Assembly (NCBI RefSeq): GCF_001314875.1
Contig: NZ_LJZS01000007.1
Coordinates: 85,091-149,090 of the forward strand
Direction: 5' to 3'
DNA length: 64,000 bases
Source: Halomonas sp. HL-48
Lineage (GTDB): Bacteria > Pseudomonadota > Gammaproteobacteria > Pseudomonadales > Halomonadaceae
A program made the translations under genes and the position numbers. Below are positions 51,796-60,991 of this stretch, in pieces (positions within the stretch are counted from its first letter, which is position 1; each line of letters starts with the position of its first letter). The notes beneath the pieces were generated by a model that was not told the DNA's origin, did not search any database, and saw only the letters and a program-made list of their open reading frames with translations.

Positions 51796-52395
51796 ATGAC
51801 GAAAGTATTGGTGCTTTATTATTCCATGTACGGCCATATCGATACCCTGGCCGCCGCCGTTGCTGAAGGCGCTAAAAGCGTCGGAGGCGTTGAAGTGACC
51901 GTCAAGCGCGTGCCTGAAACCATGCCGGAAGAGGCCTTCAAGAACGCCGGCGGCAAGCAGGACTTCTTAACACCTGAAGCCACACCCCAGGAGCTTGCGG
52001 ATTACGACGCCATTATCTTTGGCACGCCCACGCGCTTTGGCAACATGGCCGGCCAGATGCGCACCTTCCTGGACCAAACCGGTGGCCTGTGGGCCAACGG
52101 CGCCCTGCGCGGCAAGGTGGCCAGCGTATTCACCTCTACCGGTACCGGCGGCGGTGATGAGATGACCATCACGTCTACCTGGACCACGCTTGCCCACCAC
52201 GGCATGGTGATCGTGCCGATCGGCTACGGCATCGAAGAGCAGTTCGACATTTCCAAGGTGAGCGGCGGTACGCCCTATGGCGCAGCCACCATCGCCGGTG
52301 GCGACGGCTCTCGCCAGCCGGACGCGCGCGAGCTAAAAATCGCCCGCTTCCAGGGCGAGCACGTGGCGGGAATTGCGGCCAAGTTGGCAAGCTAA
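51796..52395 (+). CDS. wrbA: NAD(P)H:quinone oxidoreductase WrbA
   Basis: 199-residue flavodoxin-like FMN enzyme that reduces quinones by two electrons, limiting redox-cycling damage. It has the family start [17 protein letters not shown], the FMN loop [33 protein letters not shown] and the C-terminal GASTIAG-like segment. It is a single gene with a palindromic operator upstream and a terminator downstream. Confidence 0.96.
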   Translation: MTKVLVLYYSMYGHIDTLAAAVAEGAKSVGGVEVTVKRVPETMPEEAFKNAGGKQDFLTPEATPQELADYDAIIFGTPTRFGNMAGQMRTFLDQTGGLWANGALRGKVASVFTSTGTGGGDEMTITSTWTTLAHHGMVIVPIGYGIEEQFDISKVSGGTPYGAATIAGGDGSRQPDARELKIARFQGEHVAGIAAKLAS

Positions 52396-52455
52396 CCGTC
52401 AGGCAATCCGCTATTCAGTCATAGCGTTGCCCAGAGGTTTCTTAACTGGTTATTT

Positions 52456-52488
52456 AGCCCCATTGCGATCAGGCGATGGGGCTTTTTT
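52456..52488 (+). terminator. Rho-independent terminator of wrbA
   Basis: Stem AGCCCCAT/ATGGGGCT with a 12-base loop and six T. It lies between wrbA and the convergent dehydrogenase gene. Confidence 0.88.
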
Positions 52489-52496
52489 ACGGTGTG

Positions 52497-53570
52497 TTAC
52501 TCAGCAATACGCTTGGCAATCGCCTTGCCCAGGCTTTCTGTGGTGCCCTGGCCGCCTACGTCCCGGGTCAGTACCTGGCTGTCGCCTTCGCCAAGCACCG
52601 CTTCGATGGCTGCTACCATGGCATCGCCCGCCGCTTTATAACCTAGATGTTCCAGCATCATCGCCCCGGACCAGACCTGGCCGATGGGGTTGGCGATGCC
52701 CTTACCGGCAATATCCGGGGCGCTGCCGTGGACCGGCTCGAACAGACTTGGGAAATGGCCTTCCGGATTGATATTGGCCGACGGCGCAATGCCGATGGTG
52801 CCGGTGCAGGCCGGCCCTAAGTCGGAGAGAATATCGCCGAACAGGTTGCTGCCCACTACCACGTCGAACCAGTCCGGATGCAGCACAAAGTTGGCGGTCA
52901 GAATGTCGATATGGAATTTATCCACGGCGATATCTGGATAGCTTTTCGCCATCTCCGCCACGCGTTCATCCCAGTAGGGCATGGTGATCGAGATGCCGTT
53001 GGACTTGGTGGCCGAAGTCAGCTTTTTGCGCGGGCGTGTCTGGGCCAGGTCGAAGGCGTACTTCAGCACCCGGTCGACGCCGGTGCGGCTCATCACGGTT
53101 TCCTGAAGGACGATTTCACGCTCGGTGCCTTCATACATCTTGCCGCCGATGCTCGAGTATTCGCCCTCGGTGTTTTCGCGCACCACGTAAAAGTCGATAT
53201 CGCCGGGTTCGCGGCCAGCCAGCGGGCTCTTGATGCCCGGCATCAGCTTGCAGGGGCGCAGATTGATGTATTGATCAAAGCGGCGGCGGAACTGGAGCAG
53301 CGAGCCCCATAGCGAGATATGGTCCGGCACCTTGTCGGGCCAGCCGACCGCCCCGTAGAACAGCGCATCGAAGCCTTTCAGCTGCTCGAACCAGTCGTCC
53401 GGCAGCATTTTGCCGTGTTCCAAGTAGTAATCGCAGCTGCCGAACGAAAAGGTGGTGAACTCGAGGTCGATATCGAAGCGCTTGGCGGCGGCTTCCAGGG
53501 CGCGAATGCCCTCGGGCATGACTTCGGTGCCAATGCCGTCGCCGGCAATCACAGCAATACGATGGGCCAT
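52497..53570 (-). CDS. Tartrate / D-malate dehydrogenase (decarboxylating)
   Basis: 357-residue beta-decarboxylating dehydrogenase of the TtuC/DmlA group, which oxidises tartrate and D-malate with NAD+ and a divalent metal. Motifs include IAGDGIGTEVMPEG, the substrate helix LLQFRRRFDQYINLRPCK, YVVRENTEGEYS with the catalytic Tyr environment, and the metal-binding VVGSNLFGDILSDLG. NAD-type C-terminal region EPVHGSAPDIAG. It is divergent from a LysR regulator, as in dmlA-dmlR. Confidence 0.92.
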   Translation of the reverse strand: MAHRIAVIAGDGIGTEVMPEGIRALEAAAKRFDIDLEFTTFSFGSCDYYLEHGKMLPDDWFEQLKGFDALFYGAVGWPDKVPDHISLWGSLLQFRRRFDQYINLRPCKLMPGIKSPLAGREPGDIDFYVVRENTEGEYSSIGGKMYEGTEREIVLQETVMSRTGVDRVLKYAFDLAQTRPRKKLTSATKSNGISITMPYWDERVAEMAKSYPDIAVDKFHIDILTANFVLHPDWFDVVVGSNLFGDILSDLGPACTGTIGIAPSANINPEGHFPSLFEPVHGSAPDIAGKGIANPIGQVWSGAMMLEHLGYKAAGDAMVAAIEAVLGEGDSQVLTRDVGGQGTTESLGKAIAKRIAE

Positions 53571-53695
53571 GGGGACTCCTTCTCTGATCGGTGTTTTTCG
53601 CTGGGGTGAGACGTTATGTGATGAGTGTAGTCTCTGTCAGCGAGAAGATAATCAGGCTATTATTCAAACTATTGTTGTCTTGAAGTGGAGAATCG

Positions 53696-54613
53696 ATGTC
53701 GCCTCTGGATGATCTGGCATTTTTCCAACAGCTGGCCCGGGCGGGCAGCCTGACCGCCACCGCGCGGGCGCTAGGGCTGTCGCTGTCGGCCGTCAGCAAA
53801 CGGCTAAAGCAGCTTGAAGCGCGGCTGGGCGTCGTGCTGGCGGCGCGGACCACGCGGCGCTTGACCCTGACCGCCGAGGGCGAACGCTATCTTGCCCGCG
53901 GCGCGCAGATTCTTGACGAGCTCAACGAGCTGGAAACTGACCTGGGCGATACGGCAAGCCAGTCGCTTGGGGGGCGGTTGCGGGTCAACGCCACCTTTGG
54001 CTTTGGCCGGCGCCATGTCGCGCCGTTGCTGTCGGATTTCTGCAGTGCGCACCTCGGTATCGAAAGCTGGCTGGAGCTGACCAACTTCCCGCTCAATTTG
54101 AGCGACCATGGCTTTGACGTGGGCATTCGTATCGGCGAGCCGCCGGATTCGCGACTGGTGGCACGGCATCTTCTGGCCAATCGCCGGGTGCTATGCGCGG
54201 CGCCCGCGTATATCGCGGAGATGCCTGCATTGGCCACGCCTGCCGATCTGACCCGGCATCGCTGCCTGGTCATCCGCGAAAACGACAGCGACTTCCCGCT
54301 GTGGCGGTTTGAGCGTTGCGACGCGCCCGGTACTGTGCAATCGGTGAAGGTCAGCGGGCGCCTTGCCAGCAACGACGGTGAAGTGATTACCCGTCTGGCG
54401 CTCGATGGCCACGGCGTGATGCTGCGCTCCTGGTGGGATGTCAACGAGCATCTGGCGAGCGGGGCGTTGTTTCCTTTGCTACCCGGCTGGCAGGGGGTGC
54501 GCGCCGATTTCTATGCGGTATTTGAACATCGCCGCCATCTTCCTCGACGCATCAGCGCCTTTATCGACTACCTGCAGCAGACGATGGCCGGTCGGATACC
54601 GCCGTTGCCCTGA
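53696..54613 (+). CDS. LysR family regulator, probably of the tartrate/malate dehydrogenase
   Basis: 305-residue LysR protein. The helix-turn-helix is FFQQLARAGSLTATARALGLSLSAVSKRLKQLE; the effector domain spans about residues 90-295. It is in the DmlR/CrgA-like branch (AARTTRRLTLTAEGERY). Divergent from the dehydrogenase gene across 125 bp, so it likely activates that gene in response to tartrate or malate. Inducer not visible from sequence. Confidence 0.9.
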   Translation: MSPLDDLAFFQQLARAGSLTATARALGLSLSAVSKRLKQLEARLGVVLAARTTRRLTLTAEGERYLARGAQILDELNELETDLGDTASQSLGGRLRVNATFGFGRRHVAPLLSDFCSAHLGIESWLELTNFPLNLSDHGFDVGIRIGEPPDSRLVARHLLANRRVLCAAPAYIAEMPALATPADLTRHRCLVIRENDSDFPLWRFERCDAPGTVQSVKVSGRLASNDGEVITRLALDGHGVMLRSWWDVNEHLASGALFPLLPGWQGVRADFYAVFEHRRHLPRRISAFIDYLQQTMAGRIPPLP

Positions 54614-54631
54614 CGTAAGGTCCAGGGCCCG

Positions 54632-55165
54632 CTAGCGTTCCGGGCAGGCATCACCGTGCTCGACGTCGATCAGTTTGTCGGTGGGAAAATCCAGTTCGGC
54701 TGCACGCTGGCGCAGGCGGTTTTCTGTCTCGCTATCCATGTCCGGCGTGCGGGACAGTATCCATAAATAGTCGCGGTTGGGGCCTGACACCAGTGCCCAC
54801 TGGTAGTCATCGTCCAGGGCCAGAATATTGTAGCCACCGTAGAAGGGGCCGAAAAAGCTGACTTTCAGGCGACCCACGTCTTGCTCATCGATAAAGTAGG
54901 CGCGTCCCTCGGCTTCATTCCATTCCTGGTCTTCCAGGTGGTAGCCGCGGTTGATCACCCGAACGCCGCCATCGTCACGCAGACGGTAGTTGGCGGTGAC
55001 GCAGTGAAGCCCTTCTTCGAAGGAGTGATCCAGCCGGGCGATTTCATACCACTGCCCCAGGTAGCGGTCGAGCTCGAAGCCGGTTACCGGCTGGGTGCCG
55101 TCAGGGATCCCGGTACAGCCCGACAGAGCCGCGCTGCACAGGATGACCTTCCAGGGTCGTGACAT
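54632..55165 (-). CDS. blc: Outer-membrane lipocalin lipoprotein (Blc)
   Basis: 177-residue bacterial lipocalin. Lipobox LSGC (Cys17) gives a lipoprotein, probably outer-membrane. The first lipocalin motif is RYLGQWYEIARLDHSFEEGLHCVTANY; later blocks are VSFFGPFYGGYNILALDDDYQWALVSGPNRDYLWILSR-like segments typical of Blc. Binds lipids, perhaps lysophospholipids; useful under envelope stress. Convergent with the LysR gene. Confidence 0.93.
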   Translation of the reverse strand: MSRPWKVILCSAALSGCTGIPDGTQPVTGFELDRYLGQWYEIARLDHSFEEGLHCVTANYRLRDDGGVRVINRGYHLEDQEWNEAEGRAYFIDEQDVGRLKVSFFGPFYGGYNILALDDDYQWALVSGPNRDYLWILSRTPDMDSETENRLRQRAAELDFPTDKLIDVEHGDACPER

Positions 55166-55259
55166 GGAGTGCTCCTGAGATGAGGCGTGGGTTTGCTAAT
55201 TTGAACGTCGCCAATAACAATGAGTAGATAAACGCATCCCTCACTATAGGGCGATGGTT

Positions 55260-55688
55260 ATGTGGCACCAAGATGAGATTCACTTATCCGAGCGGCCACG
55301 GGGCTTCCATCTTATCACCCACGAGCTGGTCGAGGCGCTTCCCTGGCTGGCGGATTGCGAGATGGGGCTGGTGCATTTGCAGCTACTGCACACCTCGGCC
55401 TCGCTGACCCTCAACGAAAACAGCGACCCCGATGTTCGCCATGATATGGACGCCTTTATGCGCCGACTGGTGCCGGAAGGGTTGGACTATTTTCGCCATA
55501 CGCTGGAAGGCCCGGATGACATGCCCGCCCATGTCATGGCAAGCCTGCTGGGCACACAACTGACCCTTGCGGTGCGCGACGGCCGTCTGGCGCTGGGTAC
55601 CTGGCAGGGCATCTGGCTGGGCGAACACCGCGAGCAGGGCGGTACGCGTCGCGTATTGGCCACTCTCAACGGACAGCTGTTCGATTAA
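55260..55688 (+). CDS. yjbQ: YjbQ/UPF0047 family protein
   Basis: 142-residue protein of the UPF0047 family; a member has thiamin-phosphate synthase activity in vitro, but the physiological role is open. The motif [31 protein letters not shown] and C-terminal [12 protein letters not shown] are diagnostic. Start 55260 gives better spacing (8 bases) to AGGG than the ATG at 55254, but both are possible. Divergent from blc. Confidence 0.92.
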   Translation: MWHQDEIHLSERPRGFHLITHELVEALPWLADCEMGLVHLQLLHTSASLTLNENSDPDVRHDMDAFMRRLVPEGLDYFRHTLEGPDDMPAHVMASLLGTQLTLAVRDGRLALGTWQGIWLGEHREQGGTRRVLATLNGQLFD

Positions 55689-55738
55689 TGGGGCAACCAC
55701 CAGCGGACCAAGCCGCTGATGGCTAATGGCGAAAACCC

Positions 55739-56677
55739 TCAGTCGTTCAGCTCGGCTTCAATGACCGGCCAGGCGGGGTCGCCGTCGGTGGTGGTGACGC
55801 CTTCTAGCATAGCTTCAACCCGCTCGGCGTTGTCGTTGATCCACTGCTCGGCGACGTCTTCCAATTCGCGCTCTTCCAGGCCGAACTGCTGAATCATCCA
55901 GCTTTGCTCTTCAGCGGTGAAGGTGAACTGCTCGAAGAACGTCACCACATTGGGGTTGGCGTCGGCGTAGTCGGCCCGCAGCAGGGTAAGCACTTCGCTT
56001 TCGCCATTGTTCTCGCCGAACAGGTCTTCCTCGTCGTCGAGATAGCGCATCGGCAGCTCAAGGTTCATCCAGTGCGGCGTCCAGCCGACCCAGACGATAG
56101 GTTCTTCCCGGGAAATCGCATCCCGCGCGGCGGACAGCATGGCGACTTCGCTGGTATCCACCAGTTGCCAGTCACCCAGTCCCCAGGTGTCGTTATCGAT
56201 GGCGTCGTTGAGAATCTCGCTGGCCGCGGAGCCGGCACCAAAGCCATGGATATCGCCATCGAGCTGATCGCGATAGTCGTCAAGGTCGGCAAAGCTTTGC
56301 AGGCCGTCTTCATAGAGGTATTCAGGCACGGCCAGGGTCATCTGGGCGCCGTCGACGTTATTGGCCACATCGATGAGTACGCCGGATTCTTTACGCGGTT
56401 CGAACATGTCGCGCTGGGCGGGCAGCCAGGCGCCTAGGAAGGCATCAATATCGCCGCCTTCAATGCCCTGATACACCACCTGTAAGCCGATTTCCTGGGT
56501 GCTGGTTTCATACCCCAATGGGTTCAGCAGCTGTTCGGCGATGGCGGTTTTGACGGTAATACCGGGCCAGGCGGGCACGCCAAAATCGAGGGTTTCGTCG
56601 TCAGCCTGGGCCGCCGAGGTCAACAGGGCGGCGCTGGCCAGGGCAATGCCCGTGGCGAGTGGTTTGAGGTGTGTCAT
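55739..56677 (-). CDS. Betaine/carnitine-type ABC substrate-binding protein (ProX/OpuAC)
   Basis: 312-residue periplasmic binding protein for quaternary amines. Signal peptide to about residue 25 (LLTSAAQA), then the mature start DDETLDFGVPAWPGITVKT. Tryptophan-rich blocks likely to form the cation box are VPAWPG, LGAWLPAQRD and WVGWTPHWMNLELPM. No permease or ATPase is adjacent, so it may serve a transporter encoded elsewhere, as CaiX/CbcX/BetX do in Pseudomonas. It follows the gamma-butyrobetaine hydroxylase gene by 30 bp, which points to gamma-butyrobetaine or carnitine as ligand. Confidence 0.88.
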   Translation of the reverse strand: MTHLKPLATGIALASAALLTSAAQADDETLDFGVPAWPGITVKTAIAEQLLNPLGYETSTQEIGLQVVYQGIEGGDIDAFLGAWLPAQRDMFEPRKESGVLIDVANNVDGAQMTLAVPEYLYEDGLQSFADLDDYRDQLDGDIHGFGAGSAASEILNDAIDNDTWGLGDWQLVDTSEVAMLSAARDAISREEPIVWVGWTPHWMNLELPMRYLDDEEDLFGENNGESEVLTLLRADYADANPNVVTFFEQFTFTAEEQSWMIQQFGLEERELEDVAEQWINDNAERVEAMLEGVTTTDGDPAWPVIEAELND

Positions 56678-56707
56678 AGGATCTCCTTGCTTGGGTTTAT
56701 TTTATGA

Positions 56708-57886
56708 TTAAGCGTTGCGCGCAAGTACGCGCAGCCGAGAAGCAAGCATGTCACGGTCCAGATAGGTGCCCTGCAAATGGCGAGCGCCGCTGTTGGGGTC
56801 GAATTCACGCCGTCCGTGCAGCACGCGGCGGTTGTCGAACGCGACCATCTCGCCGGGGCGCAGCGTGAACTCGATCTGATGCGCTTCGCTGTGGAATAGC
56901 TGCCAGAGCACACGGTAGGCGCGATACCAGGCGGCCATCTTGGGCGCCGGCAGGTTCAGGGTGTCGCGAATCCAGTTGTTGAGGCGCATTTCAACGAGGT
57001 TGCCCTCGTCGTCGAGTTTGATCACCGGTGCGCGCACTGAAATATCGTGGGTTTCATCCTGGAAACGAAAGTCGATCGGAGTGTCGCTAAGGATGGCCAG
57101 CGCTTCCGGGTCCTGCTCGCGCAGCGCGTTGGCGACGCGCGCGCCATCGGCAAACAGCGATTGGCCGCCGGTGGCTTCGTTCTGCAGGCAATACAGCAGC
57201 TGAATATCGGGCGGCTGGCGCCAGTTGGGCAGGTCGATATGCAGCGGCAGGCCCACCGCCGTGTAGGCAGCATTGTTGGGGTTCGGTTTAGAGCGAACAT
57301 CAAAACGCGCGCCAAAGTTGGTTGCCCGCTGGGGGCCGATGCGCTCCGCCAGGCGGCTGACTTCTTCTTCCACCAGCGGGCCTTCGGTAATCAGTGCCAG
57401 GCCATCGCGTAGCATGGCGGTCAGCCAGGCTTTTTCGCCCTCGGGCGTCAGGAAGTCGGCGTGGCGAATACGCTCGGGCGTGAACTGATCCTGCCAGGGC
57501 GATAGCGTGGGAACGGCCGTGGGCTGCTCGGCTTCCGGGCGGCGCTGGTAGAGCCAGCCGCTGTGAAAGGCGCTCTCGTGGCCATCCTGCCACGTCAGGT
57601 ACAGATGCCCGTCGGCCAGTTCGATTGCCGGCGTTTCATGGATGTCGTCAAGCGGCAGGTAAAGGCGTTCGCGGGTCTGCGGATGGCGACACGCGGCGCA
57701 GGCGCAGTGGTCGCGCAGCCATAGCAGCGGCAGGGTCGTGTGCTGTCCATCCTGCCAGGTAAGCCGAATCCCCTCGTCGGTGGCCACCGCCTCAGCCAGC
57801 GATGGGCCGTCCTGATAGGGGGCTAGCTCGCCCATCTGGGGGGCTTGGCGTTGCTCTTCAGCAAAAACGGCACTGTTCATCACTTT
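56708..57886 (-). CDS. Gamma-butyrobetaine hydroxylase (BBOX-type dioxygenase)
   Basis: 392-residue Fe(II)/2-oxoglutarate oxygenase that converts gamma-butyrobetaine to carnitine. The N-terminal DUF971-type zinc domain has LRDHCACAACRH; the catalytic TauD-like domain has the HxD pair in LHIDLPNW and the distal His in VAFDNRRVLHGRREFD, followed by the Arg that binds 2-oxoglutarate. Start 57886 (MNSAVFAEE) is preferred to 57946. Operon with the binding protein; divergent from a LysR gene. Confidence 0.9.
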   Translation of the reverse strand, partial: KVMNSAVFAEEQRQAPQMGELAPYQDGPSLAEAVATDEGIRLTWQDGQHTTLPLLWLRDHCACAACRHPQTRERLYLPLDDIHETPAIELADGHLYLTWQDGHESAFHSGWLYQRRPEAEQPTAVPTLSPWQDQFTPERIRHADFLTPEGEKAWLTAMLRDGLALITEGPLVEEEVSRLAERIGPQRATNFGARFDVRSKPNPNNAAYTAVGLPLHIDLPNWRQPPDIQLLYCLQNEATGGQSLFADGARVANALREQDPEALAILSDTPIDFRFQDETHDISVRAPVIKLDDEGNLVEMRLNNWIRDTLNLPAPKMAAWYRAYRVLWQLFHSEAHQIEFTLRPGEMVAFDNRRVLHGRREFDPNSGARHLQGTYLDRDMLASRLRVLARNA

Positions 57887-57920
57887 CTCCCGACGTAGAA
57901 CCAAATAACGTGTTATTAGG

Positions 57921-57934
57921 ATGCGCAGTCGCAT
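57921..57934. promoter_or_regulatory. Short palindrome between hydroxylase and LysR genes
   Basis: ATGCG-4 bp-CGCAT in the 110-bp divergent intergenic region, 35 bp upstream of the hydroxylase start. A plausible LysR operator, but the arms are short. Confidence 0.4.
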
Positions 57935-57996
57935 TGGCAGTGACAAACGATTAATCTGACCCCTAAGACCTCATTCAGCTTATAGGTTACTTTTTC

Positions 57997-58860
57997 ATGA
58001 GTGCATTGCCGCCTTTGCTGTGGCTACAGGCCTTCGAATCCGCCGCCCGAACGCTCAGCTTTACCGCTGCCGGTAACGAGCTGGGGGTGACCCAGGCGGC
58101 GATCAGTCAGCGCATTCGGCTGCTGGAAGATCGTCTGGGTCAGAAACTGTTCGTCAGGCATCCCCGCAGCCTGACCCTGACGCCCGCCGGCCAGGCCTGG
58201 CTGCCAAGTATTCACGATGCTTTCGCGCGGATCAGCGAGGGCACCTCGGAAGTATTCGGCATGACCACCGAACAGCCGGTCACCTTGCGCGCAACGCCGG
58301 TCATTCAGCAGGCGTGGCTGGCGCCGAGGCTGATTCAGCTGCATCGCCGGCACCCGAAGCTATCGCTGCGCCTGGTGAGCGCCATCTGGCCCGACGACTT
58401 TGGTCCAGAAGGTGCCGATATCGAAATTCGTTACGGGCGGGGCGAGTGGAGCGGCGTTGAGATGTGCCCGCTCGGCGACGAGCAGCTATTGCCCGTCTGT
58501 ACCCCCGCTATCGCCGCAACGCTTGGCGCGCCGGGCGACTTGGCTTGGCACACCCTGCTGCATGCGGTGGGTTTTGGGGTCGGCTGGCCCGGCTGGTTGC
58601 AGACGGCGGGGGTGGCGCACCTGGAATCACATTGTCATGCGTTGACCTGCGATAATCAGGTGATGACGCTGGCGCTGGCAAGCCAGGGGGGAGGGATTGC
58701 CCTGACCCATCGTCGCCTGCTCGAGCAGCGCGATGATCTGGTGGCCCCGTTTTCGATCAGCGTGCCCAGCGAGGAGCGGTTCTGGCTGGTGCGGCCCAGC
58801 CGACGCCAGGTCAGTGAAGATGCCGAGGCGGTGTGGCAATGGTTGTTAAAAGCGATTTAG
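57997..58860 (+). CDS. LysR family regulator of the butyrobetaine genes
   Basis: 287-residue LysR protein of the GcvA-like branch. The helix-turn-helix is AFESAARTLSFTAAGNELGVTQAAISQRIRLLEDRLG. Divergent from the hydroxylase/binding-protein operon, so it probably controls carnitine-precursor use; CdhR or other carnitine regulators belong to different families, so this is inference from position. The next gene on this strand starts 15 bp later. Confidence 0.9.
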   Translation: MSALPPLLWLQAFESAARTLSFTAAGNELGVTQAAISQRIRLLEDRLGQKLFVRHPRSLTLTPAGQAWLPSIHDAFARISEGTSEVFGMTTEQPVTLRATPVIQQAWLAPRLIQLHRRHPKLSLRLVSAIWPDDFGPEGADIEIRYGRGEWSGVEMCPLGDEQLLPVCTPAIAATLGAPGDLAWHTLLHAVGFGVGWPGWLQTAGVAHLESHCHALTCDNQVMTLALASQGGGIALTHRRLLEQRDDLVAPFSISVPSEERFWLVRPSRRQVSEDAEAVWQWLLKAI

Positions 58861-58875
58861 AGGGAGAGTAAAACG

Positions 58876-59175
58876 ATGCCCCGGCCCGAACTACTCGAAC
58901 AGATCTATACCATTGTCGACCAGATACCCGCGGGGCGGGTGACGACCTATGGGCGTATTGCCGCCATGACCGAGGGCGCGACGCCGCGCATGGTCGGCTC
59001 GGCGATGCGTCATCTCCCTGACGGCCACCAGCTACCCTGGCACCGGGTCATCGCCGCGTCGCTGAAGCTTGCCGACCACGGCGGCGCCGTTCGCCAGCAT
59101 CAAAAACTGCGCGACGAAGGCGTTGTGTTTGATGCTAAGGGGCGGGTGCCTAAACACCTTGTCTGGCCTGATTGA
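58876..59175 (+). CDS. atl: Alkyltransferase-like DNA-repair protein (ATL)
   Basis: 99-residue protein of the O6-alkylguanine alkyltransferase fold. The active-site motif PCHRV is replaced by PWHRV (Trp55), the hallmark of ATL proteins, which bind O6-alkylguanine and hand it to nucleotide-excision repair instead of removing the alkyl group. The Arg finger helix (TPRMVGSAMRHLP) is intact. AGGGAGA lies before the ATG. It may share a transcript with the LysR gene 15 bp upstream. Confidence 0.95.
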   Translation: MPRPELLEQIYTIVDQIPAGRVTTYGRIAAMTEGATPRMVGSAMRHLPDGHQLPWHRVIAASLKLADHGGAVRQHQKLRDEGVVFDAKGRVPKHLVWPD

Positions 59176-59212
59176 TCAGTCAGTCGCCCGGATCGGAACA
59201 ACCCTACGCGGG

Positions 59213-59270
59213 GGCGCTGTAAACCCATCCCTGGGCGCTACATTCGCCATCTGACCGCCATGGATGGCGG
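59213..59270 (+). repeat. Interspersed repeat downstream of atl (shared with recB)
   Basis: The 29-bp head (59213-59241) equals the recB copy except one base and is followed by its own hairpin CCGCCAT-GG-ATGGCGG (59255-59270). Here it lies in intergenic DNA, the expected place for a REP-type element. Plus-strand orientation of the head is the same as at 32614. Confidence 0.85.
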
Positions 59271-59380
59271 AAATGCCGAAAACGTCGGGAATAGCTTTCC
59301 GGCCCTGGTGAATAACCCCCGCTACGGGCTGATTCCGATCCTACTTCTGATGGAGGTTAGGTTATTAAGTTAACTTCAAA

Positions 59381-60961
59381 TCAGTCGTCGAGGTTGGCGC
59401 CCGACTTCCATGACCAGTCGCGCCAGCGCAGGTCGAAGAGATCCTTGCGGCGGTCTTTCAGATTGGTCACCGAGCCTTCGGCACGCACCACGGTCAGGCG
59501 GGTCAGGTCCAGGTCCGAGAAGAAGATCATCTCGGTGTTGGGCGTGGTTTCGGCCAACACCGCGTCGTGGGGGAAGGCAAAGTCGGAAGGCGAGAACACC
59601 GCCGACTGGGCGTACTGGATATCCAGGTTCTCGATCGACGGCAGGTTGCCGACGCTGCCGCACAGCACCACGTAACACTCGTTTTCGATGGCCCGCGCCT
59701 GAGCGCAATGGCGCACCCGCAGGTAGCCGTTCTTGGTGTCGGTCCAGAAGGGCACGAACAGGATGTCCATGTCCTGGTCGGCAAGCAGACGGCCAAGTTC
59801 GGGAAATTCCACGTCGTAGCAGATCAGGATACCCACGCGCCCGGCATCGGTATCGAATACCTGCAGATCATCGCCGCCTTCGATTACCCAGTCACGCCGC
59901 TCCTGGGGCGTGATATGCAGCTTCGACTGCTTCTCGACGCTACCGTCGCGGTGGAGCAGATAGGTGACGTTGTACAGCCGGTCATCCTCGCGGGCCTCGA
60001 TCATCGAGCCGCCCACGATATTGATGTTGTAGGACACCGCCATACGCGAAAGCTCGGTGACGAATCGCTCGGTAAAGCCGGCCAGAAAGCGAATGGCGCC
60101 CATCTGATCCTGCTGTGCCTCGCGGTCCTGCAAGCCCATGAGGGGCGCATTGAACAGCTCCGGGAACACCGCAAAGTCGCTTTGATAATCCGAGAGCGCA
60201 TCCACGAAGTATTCGATCTGCTGGAGGGCAGCCTCGACGGAGGAAAACTCACGCATCTGCCACTGCACCGCGCCAACACGGACCTGGGTCGGGCGGGTAT
60301 CAAGGACGTTTTCGGCGGGCTCGAACAGGATGTTGTTCCACTCCAGCAGTGTCGCATAGCCCCGCGACTGCTCGTCTTCCGGCAGGTACTTGCGCAGCAG
60401 GCGCTTGACCTGGAAGTCGTTGGCCAACTGGAACGACAGAATTGGGTCGTAGATTTCCTTGCGCGAGACCTTGTCGATGTACTGGGCCGGGGAAAGCTTG
60501 TCGGCATGCTGGTGGTATTCAGGGATACGCCCACCCGCCAGGATCGCGCGCAGGTTGTGCGAACGGCACAGTTCCTTGCGGGCCTCGTACAGGCGACGCC
60601 CCAGACGATAGCCGCGGTAGTCGGGGTGAATCAGTATATCCAGCCCGTACATGGCATCGCCGTCCTGATCGTTGAGAATGATCTCACGATGGCCGATCAG
60701 GTCGTCGTACTTGTGCGGATTTGAAAACTCGTCGTAGTCCACCTGCACGGTCAGTGCGACGCCGACCAGCATCCCGTCATCCTCGATGGCAATCTGGCCG
60801 TCGGGGAATTCCTGGATCAGCTTGTCGATGGTGTGCTTGGGCCAGGCACCCCCGATATCGTGATACACCGCATCCATCAGCGTCTTGAGCTGTTCGTAGT
60901 CATCGGTTGCGAGGTTGCGGAGGTTAAGGTGCAGTTCTTCTAAGGACATAGGTAGAGGCAT
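59381..60961 (-). CDS. GNAT-nitrilase fusion protein
   Basis: 526-residue two-domain protein. The N-terminal ~220 residues are a GNAT acetyltransferase domain (LDILIHPDYRGYRLGRRLYEARKELC). Residues ~230-505 are a carbon-nitrogen hydrolase with the Glu-Lys-Cys triad in FPELFNAPLMG, KQSKLHITP and ILICYDVEFPE. Such fusions (nitrilase-superfamily branch with GNAT) are conserved, but the substrate is not established; amide hydrolysis plus acetyl transfer is plausible. Single gene, 30 bp upstream of the start lies the DMT exporter end. Confidence 0.92.
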   Translation of the reverse strand: MPLPMSLEELHLNLRNLATDDYEQLKTLMDAVYHDIGGAWPKHTIDKLIQEFPDGQIAIEDDGMLVGVALTVQVDYDEFSNPHKYDDLIGHREIILNDQDGDAMYGLDILIHPDYRGYRLGRRLYEARKELCRSHNLRAILAGGRIPEYHQHADKLSPAQYIDKVSRKEIYDPILSFQLANDFQVKRLLRKYLPEDEQSRGYATLLEWNNILFEPAENVLDTRPTQVRVGAVQWQMREFSSVEAALQQIEYFVDALSDYQSDFAVFPELFNAPLMGLQDREAQQDQMGAIRFLAGFTERFVTELSRMAVSYNINIVGGSMIEAREDDRLYNVTYLLHRDGSVEKQSKLHITPQERRDWVIEGGDDLQVFDTDAGRVGILICYDVEFPELGRLLADQDMDILFVPFWTDTKNGYLRVRHCAQARAIENECYVVLCGSVGNLPSIENLDIQYAQSAVFSPSDFAFPHDAVLAETTPNTEMIFFSDLDLTRLTVVRAEGSVTNLKDRRKDLFDLRWRDWSWKSGANLDD

Positions 60962-60991
60962 CCCACCGTCGGAAAAATTGGCATCATTGTA

